A stretch of 12,696 nt of DNA, from NCBI GenBank assembly GCA_038211455.1, contig JBBQVP010000127.1:1-12696 (forward strand), read 5' to 3'. Numbering within the stretch: the first letter of the stretch is position 1; every line of letters starts with the position of its first letter. This stretch comes from SZAS-79 sp038211455. Lineage in GTDB: Bacteria > Pseudomonadota > Gammaproteobacteria > Burkholderiales > SG8-39. Of the stretch, positions 6,969-12,696 are shown piece after piece. Under the pieces are notes generated by a model. It was not told where the DNA came from, made no database searches, and saw only the letters and a program-made list of their open reading frames with translations. Made by a program: the position numbers and the translations under genes.

Positions 6969-7904
6969 ATGCCAGTGCACCATACGCTTTCGGCTTCTCC
7001 CGACACTGTGCACTGGGGCTATTTCGACGCCCGGATTGCACCGCGCCTGAGCGTGGATTCCGGTGATACGGTCACGATTCACTGCGTTTCGGGCGGTCCG
7101 GGCGAGGTCGGTGCGCGTACTGACCTGTTGCCCGAGCATCGCGCAATCCTCGACAACGTGAAACCCTATCTCGGTCCGCACATCCTCACGGGCCCGGTGG
7201 AAGTGCGCGGTGCCCGGGCCGGTGACATGCTTGAGGTGCGCATCAGGGACGTAAAGCTGCGCGCAGATTGGTCCTACAACGGCATCAAACCCCTGCGTGG
7301 CACGCTGCCGGAAGATTTCCCGTTTCTGCGCATCCTGCAGATTCCACTCGACCGCGAGCGCATGACCGCGAAATTACCCTGGGGGCCGACCCTGCCATTG
7401 CGGCCGTTTTTCGGAATCATGGCTGTTGCCCCGCGCCCGGAATACGGTGCAGTGTCTTCGATCGAGCCGCGTGAGTTCGGCGGGAATATCGACAATAAGG
7501 AGCTGGTCGCGGGAACGACGCTGTACCTTCCCGTATGGGCCGACGGTGCGCTGTTTTCGGCGGGGGACGGTCATGCGGTGCAAGGTGACGGCGAGGTCAA
7601 CCTGATGGCGCTCGAGACGCCAATGAGCGGCACGTTCGAGCTGATCCTGCACAAGGGAAAGTCGCTTTCGTTCCCCCGTGCGATGACGCCGACTCACTAC
7701 ATCGCCATGGGTACCGACCCCGACCTTGACGACGCGGCGAAGCAGGCACTGCGCGAAATGATCAAATGGCTCGTTGAGCTCAAAGGCTGGGCTGCTGAGG
7801 ACGCATATACGTTCTGCAGCCTTGCCTGCGACCTTCGCGTGACGCAGCTGGTGGACGGGCACAAAGGAATTCACGCGATGGTGGAAAGGAACCTTCTGGA
7901 CTGA
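6969..7904 (+). CDS. Acetamidase/formamidase family protein
   Basis: A 311-residue protein of the FmdA/AmdA family, metal-dependent hydrolases that release ammonia from formamide, acetamide or other short amides. Family marks: HWGYFD (residues 15-20), TGPVEVRGARAGDML (74-88), FFGIMAVAP (147-155), GGNIDNKELVAGTTLYLPV (171-189), GALFSAGDGHAVQGDGEV (193-210), and the C-terminal CSLACDLRVTQLVDGHKGIH. No signal peptide, so cytosolic. GGAG at 6956-6959 lies 9 bases before the ATG. Length is near that of bacterial acetamidase-like members and shorter than the roughly 400-residue classic formamidases. It is followed 17 bp later by an amidase of an unrelated fold, suggesting that the two act on related amides or successive steps. 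No transporter or regulator of amide use is beside it, so the substrate is unknown. Confidence 0.9.
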   Translation: MPVHHTLSASPDTVHWGYFDARIAPRLSVDSGDTVTIHCVSGGPGEVGARTDLLPEHRAILDNVKPYLGPHILTGPVEVRGARAGDMLEVRIRDVKLRADWSYNGIKPLRGTLPEDFPFLRILQIPLDRERMTAKLPWGPTLPLRPFFGIMAVAPRPEYGAVSSIEPREFGGNIDNKELVAGTTLYLPVWADGALFSAGDGHAVQGDGEVNLMALETPMSGTFELILHKGKSLSFPRAMTPTHYIAMGTDPDLDDAAKQALREMIKWLVELKGWAAEDAYTFCSLACDLRVTQLVDGHKGIHAMVERNLLD

Positions 7905-7911
7905 ACGCAGC

Positions 7912-7916
7912 GGAGG
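7912..7916 (+). promoter_or_regulatory. Strong ribosome binding site of the amidase gene
   Basis: GGAGG ends 5 bases before the ATG at 7922. It selects this start, although another ATG follows four bases later at 7926 in a different frame. Confidence 0.65.
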
Positions 7917-7921
7917 CGAAA

Positions 7922-9340
7922 ATGAATGATGAAATCTGGCGCTGGGATGCGATAAGCACGGCGCGCGCAGTCACGAATCGGGAGATCAGCGCGCGCGAAG
8001 CGGTCACCTCGTGCGTCGAGCGGATGCACGTCGTCAATCCGGCGCTGAATGCCGTGACCCTCGATCTTTCGGCCCAGGCGCTGGCCGGAGCCGACGCGGT
8101 CGATGCCGCAATCGCGCGCGGCGAGGCGGTCGGCCCGCTGGCCGGCGTGTCGTTGACCATCAAGCAGAACATTGACCAGGCCGGCTGCCCGACGAGCAAC
8201 GGGGTGGTCGGGTTCGAGAAGATCGTGGCGACGCAAGACAGCCCGGTCGTGGCGAACTGGAAAGCTGCGGGTGGCCTGATTATCGGCCGCAGCAATTGTC
8301 CTGCATTCAGCCTGCGCTGGAATACCGACAACGACCTCTTCGGACAGACCTGGAATCCCTGGTCCAGGGCGCACACCCCGGGTGGTTCAAGCGGTGGCGC
8401 CAGCGCGGCGGTCGCGGCGGGTATCGGAGCGCTTGCGCACGGCAATGACCTGGGCGGATCGGTGCGCTACCCGGCCTATGCTTGCGGCGTTGTGGGCCTG
8501 CGCCCTTCGTTCGGGCGGGTGCCGGCATGGAATCCGACTGGAGCGTCCGAGAGGCCGATGTGCACGCAGTTGATGTCGGTGCAGGGGCCGCTGGCGCGGA
8601 CGGTTGCTGATGTCCGTCTGGGCTTGACCACGATGGCCGCGCGCGACCCGCGCGATCCCTGGTGGGTGGGCATGCCGCTTCAGGGAGCGCCGGCCGCCGG
8701 GCCGATACGGGTCGCAGTCATTACTGATCCCGCGGAGTTGGGCGGATGCCGTCAGCAGCCTGCCGTGCTGTCCGCAGTACGCAAGGCAGCGGCGTGGCTG
8801 TCCGAAGCAGGGTATCTGGTCGAAGAGGTGAAGACGCCCGGATTCACGGAACCCGCCGAACTCTGGGCGTCGTTGCTGAATAACGAAATACGCACCCTGA
8901 TGATGGCGACCATCGACGCCGAAGGAGATGCCGGGATCCGAACGGCTGCGCACTATATGGTGGATCCGGAACCGGTGCTCGACGCGGCCGGCTATATGCG
9001 CGCCATCGCCGAGCGCACCCGGCTCGTGCGCGCATGGTTCCTGTTCCTCGAGCGCTATCCGCTGGTGCTCTCGCCAGTGTCCGCCGAACCACCGTTTTCC
9101 CACGGGTTCGACACAAGCAGTCAGGCGCGGATGCTCGAGGTTCTTAAGGCCCAGACACCGCAGACTGCATTGCCTTTGCTCGGCCTGCCGGGAATCGCGG
9201 TGCCCACTGGCGTGACAGATGGGCTGCCGACTGGCGTGCAGATCATGGGAGCGCGGTTTCGCGAAGACATGTGCCTGGACGCGGCAGCCGCGATCGAAGC
9301 GGCTGCGGGGGTTTTCACACCGATCGATCCGCGCTCCTGA
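7922..9340 (+). CDS. Amidase-signature (AS) family amidase
   Basis: A 472-residue hydrolase of the amidase-signature superfamily, which cleaves C-N amide bonds with a Ser-cisSer-Lys triad. The triad is visible: Lys81 in LTIKQNID, Ser156 in TPGGSSGGASAAVAAG (152-167) and nucleophile Ser180 in GNDLGGSVRYPA (174-185). The first domain also shows VSLTIKQNID and IIGRSNCPAFSLRW (120-133). The C-terminal part has LLGLPGIAVPTGVTDGLPTGVQIMG, usual for the family. It is not GatA: there is no gatB or gatC nearby, and the substrate region (about 200-400) is unlike the tRNA amidotransferase as I recall it. No signal peptide; cytosolic. Substrate unknown; aliphatic or aryl amides are possible. It overlaps no gene but lies 17 bp after the formamidase gene, and converges on the lipoprotein gene with 9 bp between stops, with no room for a separate terminator. 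Confidence 0.92.
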   Translation: MNDEIWRWDAISTARAVTNREISAREAVTSCVERMHVVNPALNAVTLDLSAQALAGADAVDAAIARGEAVGPLAGVSLTIKQNIDQAGCPTSNGVVGFEKIVATQDSPVVANWKAAGGLIIGRSNCPAFSLRWNTDNDLFGQTWNPWSRAHTPGGSSGGASAAVAAGIGALAHGNDLGGSVRYPAYACGVVGLRPSFGRVPAWNPTGASERPMCTQLMSVQGPLARTVADVRLGLTTMAARDPRDPWWVGMPLQGAPAAGPIRVAVITDPAELGGCRQQPAVLSAVRKAAAWLSEAGYLVEEVKTPGFTEPAELWASLLNNEIRTLMMATIDAEGDAGIRTAAHYMVDPEPVLDAAGYMRAIAERTRLVRAWFLFLERYPLVLSPVSAEPPFSHGFDTSSQARMLEVLKAQTPQTALPLLGLPGIAVPTGVTDGLPTGVQIMGARFREDMCLDAAAAIEAAAGVFTPIDPRS

Positions 9341-9349
9341 TACCAGCAG

Positions 9350-10252
9350 TCAGTGCCACAGCATGCGCGTGACTTCGAACGGAACGGTTTTCCCGGGCTT
9401 CGGCTCCAGCCGTGTCCACCCGAGCGCCGGCCAGCCATCGACTTCTACCCGGTAGAGGCCCGCAATTCCCGTGACCGGCTGGTCGTATCGGAAGCGGTGC
9501 GTGTCCCCGTGTGCCACCAGCAGCGGTTTGCCGAGTGCCCGTGCGTTTCGTTCCAGCGCCTGGCGTAGCGTGGCGTAACCGTCGGGGAGCCCGGGCGTGC
9601 GGCGTGCGCCTTCGAATTCCGGATTTGCCTGCATCATGACAACGAGCGCGTCGAAGCGCGGTGTCGCGGCAACCCGCCCGGCCTCGTCGAGCCAGGCAAG
9701 CACAGCGGACATGCGCGCGGCGTATTCCGCATCCATCTGCGCCGTGCGGCCGAGGTTGTTGTTGCTGCCCGGCACGTTGAGCCCGACGTACATGACCCGT
9801 CGCCAGGACCAGCGCACGTGCTCTGGACGTTCGGCCGACTGGCGCACAAACTCCGGCAGCCCGGGGGCGCTGGAATGGAACAGGGTGCGCACCTTCGCAA
9901 GGCGTTCGAGCGGATCGAATCCGCTGCGATGACAGTCGGTCCACTCGTTATCCCCGGGGAGGAGCACGAAGGGCGCGGAAAAGCGCGCGAACTGCATCCG
10001 TCGCGCTTCGAACCATTCGTCGGTACAGGGTCCCCTGCCGCCCGTGATGTCGCCCAGATGAACAACGAAGGCGGGTTTTGCGTGATTGATCTCGTCGATC
10101 ATGCTGTCAAGCAGGTTGGCGTGCGCCTGCGAATACGGGACGTCCCCCAGTAGCGCTACCGGCGGTTCCGGCGCCTTCAGGGTCGGTTCCCCGGCGACCC
10201 TGGCGGCGCAGCCGGACAGCAGCAATGCGAGAAACAGCAGCCGGTGGATCAC
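9350..10252 (-). CDS. Lipoprotein with divergent metallophosphoesterase domain
   Basis: A 300-residue protein with a type II (lipoprotein) signal peptide: MIHRLLFLALLLSGC, with lipobox LSGC and lipidated Cys15, so it should be anchored in an envelope membrane with its domain outside the cytoplasm. The mature part resembles calcineurin-like phosphoesterases but with altered motifs: LLGDVPYS (34-41) for the usual DxH, HLGDITGG (65-72) for GDxxD, PGDNEW (99-104) for GNHE/D, and VAHGDTHRF (246-254) for GHxH. These may still bind metal; substrate is unknown. The start is GTG at 10252-10250, overlapping the mutS stop (GTGA), so translation is probably coupled to mutS. A later internal start would remove the signal peptide, which argues for this one. 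Metallophosphoesterase membership is an assignment from motif pattern. Confidence 0.75.
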   Translation of the reverse strand: MIHRLLFLALLLSGCAARVAGEPTLKAPEPPVALLGDVPYSQAHANLLDSMIDEINHAKPAFVVHLGDITGGRGPCTDEWFEARRMQFARFSAPFVLLPGDNEWTDCHRSGFDPLERLAKVRTLFHSSAPGLPEFVRQSAERPEHVRWSWRRVMYVGLNVPGSNNNLGRTAQMDAEYAARMSAVLAWLDEAGRVAATPRFDALVVMMQANPEFEGARRTPGLPDGYATLRQALERNARALGKPLLVAHGDTHRFRYDQPVTGIAGLYRVEVDGWPALGWTRLEPKPGKTVPFEVTRMLWH

Positions 10253-12696
10253 AGCTTCTTCAGCCGGTAGATCAACTCCAGCGCATCGCGCGGCGAGAGT
10301 TCATCGGGATTGACCTGCGAAATCGCCTCGCGCAAGGCATCGACGGCCTGCTCGGGTTCGGGTTGCGCCTGTCCGGCGGCGAACAGGTCGTTCTGGGTCC
10401 CGCGCTGCAGGCTCGCGTCCTCCAGCATCTGCAGGTACTTGCGTGCCGTTCGGATCACAGGTTTCGGCACGCCCGCGAGTGCCGCGACCTGCAACCCATA
10501 GCTCTGTGACGCCGGGCCTTCCTCCATGGCGTGGAGAAATACGATCGTGTCCTTGTGCTCGACTGCGTCCAGGTGCACGTTGGCTGCCTCGCGGAACTCG
10601 ATCGCAAGGCGCGTCATCTCGAAATAGTGGGTCGCAAACAACGACAGGGCGCGGTTCTTCTCCAGCAGATGGCGGGCGATCGCCCACGCCAGCGCGAGGC
10701 CGTCGAACGTCGATGTTCCGCGGCCCACCTCGTCCATCAGGACGAGACTCTGGGCGGTTGCGTTGTGCAGGATATTGGCCGATTCGGTCATCTCCACCAT
10801 GAAAGTCGAGCGTCCGCCTGCGAGGTCGTCGGCAGCACCGATACGAGTGAAGATCTGGTCGATCGGGCCGAGGCGGGCGGTTTTTGCCGGCACAAAACTG
10901 CCGACGTGCGCCAGCAGCGTGATCAGCGCGACCTGGCGCATGTAGGTGGACTTGCCGCCCATGTTGGGGCCGGTGATCAGAAGCAGGCGCCGCGTGCTCG
11001 ACAGCCGGGTGGCGTTAGGGATGAAATGCTCGACCTGCGCCTCGACAACCGGATGGCGGCCCTCTTCGAACTCGAGCAGGTTGTCATCCACGAACTGCGG
11101 CATGCACCATGCGTGCCGCCCCGCGAGCGCGGCAAAGCAGGCGAGCACGTCGGTCTGCGCCAGCGCCCGGGCGATCTTCTGCAGATGGGCAACATGCGCG
11201 CCCAGCAGGGTCAGCACGTCTTCAAACAGCGACCTCTCCAGCGCGAGCGCGCGGTCCTTGGCAGACAGCGCCTTGTCCTCGAACGTCTTGAGCTCGGGAG
11301 TGATATAGCGCTCGGCGTTCTTTAGCGTCTGCCTGCGGCGGTAGTCGTCAGGTACCTTTTCCGACTGCGCGTTCGTGACTTCGATATAGAAGCCGTGCAC
11401 GCGGTTGTACTCGACTTTCAGGTTGCTTATGCCGGTTCGCGCACGTTCCCGGGATTCGAGTTCGACGAGGAACTCCCCCGCGTTGGATTGCAGTTTCCTC
11501 AGTTCGTCCAGATCTGCCGAGTAACCGTCCGCGATGACTCCGCCATCCATGACGCGCGCCCCGGGTTCAGGCGCAATCGCACGCTCAAGTAGCGCCGCGC
11601 AGTCCGCGGGTTGCTCCAGGTCCGCTGCGAGCGAGGCGAGAAGCGCGGCTTCGTTCGGGACGAGGGCGCACAGTTCCGGTAGCCGCGCGAGGCTGTCTCG
11701 CAGCGCCGACAGGTCGCGGGGCCGTGCGTTCCTCAGAGCAATGCGCGAAGCAATGCGCTCGACATCCGCAAAGCGGCGCAGCACGGCATGCAGGCCGGCG
11801 CCGGCGCCGGTGAGCGACTCCACCGCGGCGTGGCGTGCGGCAACCGAAGTACGGTTGCGGAGCGGGTGATGCAGCCAGTGGCGCAGCAGCCGGCTGCCCA
11901 TGCCGCTCGAGCACACATCCATGAACGATACCAGCGTCGGCGCGGGCTCCCCGCGCAGGGTTTCCGTGATTTCAAGGTTGCGACGCGTCGCCGCATCCAT
12001 GCGGACGTATTCGCCAGCGCGCTCGGCGCTGATCGCGCAGACATGGGCAAGCGCCTGCCCCTGCGTTTTCCTCGCATAGTCGAGGAGCGCGCCACAGGCC
12101 GAGATCGCCGCGTGCAGATCCTCGCAGCCGTACCCGGCCAGGGACGCGGCACCCAGCTGGTCGAGCAGGCGTTTGCGGCCGGCATCGAAATCAAAGCTCC
12201 ACTCCGGGAGGCGGGTGAGCGAGAAGCCGCCGAGTTGGCCGACGTGCGGACTGGAATCGGCGACGAGGATTTCGGCTGGAGCGATGCGACGCAGCTCGCT
12301 GGCGAGTATCTGCGGTGCCACTTCGGCGACGCGCAGTTCCCCGCTGGCAAGCGACAGCCAGGCGAGGCCCATGCTTGACTTGTCCTCCGTCAAGGCGAGC
12401 AGGATGTTTTCCGACTTCTCGTCCAGCAGCGCGGAGTCGGTCAAGGTTCCCGGCGTGACGATGCGCATCACCTGCCGCTCGACCGGCCCCTTCGATGTGG
12501 CCGGGTCGCCGATCTGCTCGCAGATCGCCACCGACTCGCCGAGCTTGACCAGTTTCGCGAGGTACTGCTCGGCGGCGTGGTACGGCACGCCCGCCATCTT
12601 GATCGGCTCGCCTGCCGAAGTGCCGCGTTTTGTCAGCGTGATATCGAGCAGGCGCGCGGCTTTCTCCGCGTCGGCGAAGAACAGTTCGTAGAAATC
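10249..12696 (-). CDS. mutS: DNA mismatch repair protein MutS (5' end cut by window edge)
   Basis: MutS recognises mismatches and small loops and recruits MutL in an ATP-dependent way. The frame stays open to 12696: codons before the Met at 12597 read DFYELFFADAEKAARLLDI..., matching the family N-terminus, so that Met is internal and about 34 residues are missing. The Phe-Tyr-Glu mismatch-stacking motif is at the very edge. In order: mismatch domain (MAGVPYHAAEQYLAKL, CEQIGDPATSKGPVER), connector, lever/core, clamp (SNLKVEYNRVHGFYIEV), and ATPase with Walker A GPNMGGKST (about 10971-10945), STFMVEM, Walker B LVLMDEVGRGTSTFDG (about 10746-10699) and FATHYFE. The C-terminus NPDELSPRDALELIYRLKKL matches the oligomerisation helices. 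The visible length of 815 residues is consistent with the usual 850 or so. The stop overlaps the lipoprotein start. Confidence 0.97.
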   Translation of the reverse strand, partial: DFYELFFADAEKAARLLDITLTKRGTSAGEPIKMAGVPYHAAEQYLAKLVKLGESVAICEQIGDPATSKGPVERQVMRIVTPGTLTDSALLDEKSENILLALTEDKSSMGLAWLSLASGELRVAEVAPQILASELRRIAPAEILVADSSPHVGQLGGFSLTRLPEWSFDFDAGRKRLLDQLGAASLAGYGCEDLHAAISACGALLDYARKTQGQALAHVCAISAERAGEYVRMDAATRRNLEITETLRGEPAPTLVSFMDVCSSGMGSRLLRHWLHHPLRNRTSVAARHAAVESLTGAGAGLHAVLRRFADVERIASRIALRNARPRDLSALRDSLARLPELCALVPNEAALLASLAADLEQPADCAALLERAIAPEPGARVMDGGVIADGYSADLDELRKLQSNAGEFLVELESRERARTGISNLKVEYNRVHGFYIEVTNAQSEKVPDDYRRRQTLKNAERYITPELKTFEDKALSAKDRALALERSLFEDVLTLLGAHVAHLQKIARALAQTDVLACFAALAGRHAWCMPQFVDDNLLEFEEGRHPVVEAQVEHFIPNATRLSSTRRLLLITGPNMGGKSTYMRQVALITLLAHVGSFVPAKTARLGPIDQIFTRIGAADDLAGGRSTFMVEMTESANILHNATAQSLVLMDEVGRGTSTFDGLALAWAIARHLLEKNRALSLFATHYFEMTRLAIEFREAANVHLDAVEHKDTIVFLHAMEEGPASQSYGLQVAALAGVPKPVIRTARKYLQMLEDASLQRGTQNDLFAAGQAQPEPEQAVDALREAISQVNPDELSPRDALELIYRLKKL

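Noticed and set aside
7922..9340. Calling the amidase a GatA subunit of the tRNA amidotransferase
   Set aside because: No gatB or gatC is adjacent, and similarity is confined to the general amidase signature and triad; a non-tRNA amidase fits better.
10531..11325. Open frame (264 codons) antisense to mutS
   Set aside because: Lies wholly over the conserved MutS core and ATPase regions and has no family resemblance; a shadow frame.
12597..12597. Met at 12597 as the mutS start
   Set aside because: The frame is open to 12696 and the 33 codons before this Met match the MutS N-terminal domain (FYELF...LDITLTKRG), so the true start lies beyond the window.

Overview
The window is a GC-rich, gene-dense piece of bacterial chromosome, most likely from a betaproteobacterium (Burkholderiales or a relative). 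That placement rests on gene content and order: a divergent Mth938/DUF498 gene facing a tightly overlapped alaC-hom-thrC run, plus a very E. coli-like AlaC and MutS. It is an inference from remembered gene order, not from a database search. I see no rRNA, tRNA, insertion sequence, integrase, phage gene or CRISPR array, and no stretch over 300 bases without a gene.

Layout. Positions 1-164 are non-coding or nearly so and are dominated by a perfect 23-bp inverted repeat (63-115). A minus-strand gene may begin at the extreme left edge. Two minus-strand genes follow: a maleate isomerase/arylmalonate decarboxylase-like protein that lacks the usual catalytic cysteines (165-908), and a small DUF498/Mth938-like protein (933-1301). 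A 132-bp divergent intergenic region holds a good sigma-70-type promoter firing rightward. It drives alaC (1434-2621), hom (2618-3964) and thrC (3964-5376), which are joined by stop/start overlaps. These make alanine (AlaC) and two of the steps from aspartate semialdehyde to threonine (Hom, ThrC); homoserine kinase is not in the window. Closely downstream on the same strand lie an MscS-type channel with a C-terminal cyclic-nucleotide-binding domain (5407-6939), an acetamidase/formamidase (6969-7904) and an amidase-signature hydrolase (7922-9340). Gaps between these genes are only 17-30 bp, so some or all may be read from the same transcript.

The right part is on the minus strand and converges on the amidase with only 9 bp between stop codons. 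It holds mutS (mismatch repair ATPase; its 5' end is cut by the window's right edge at 12696, just outside the Phe-X-Glu mismatch-reading motif) and, overlapping it by GTGA, a lipoprotein with a divergent metallophosphoesterase domain (9350-10252).

Most of the window is ordinary housekeeping and metabolic sequence. The parts that deserve a second look are the long hairpin and its related palindrome near the left edge, the cysteine-less racemase-fold protein, the cyclic-nucleotide-regulated MscS channel placed beside two unrelated amidases, and the MutS-coupled lipoprotein phosphoesterase. I found no clear evidence of a wholly new multi-gene system.
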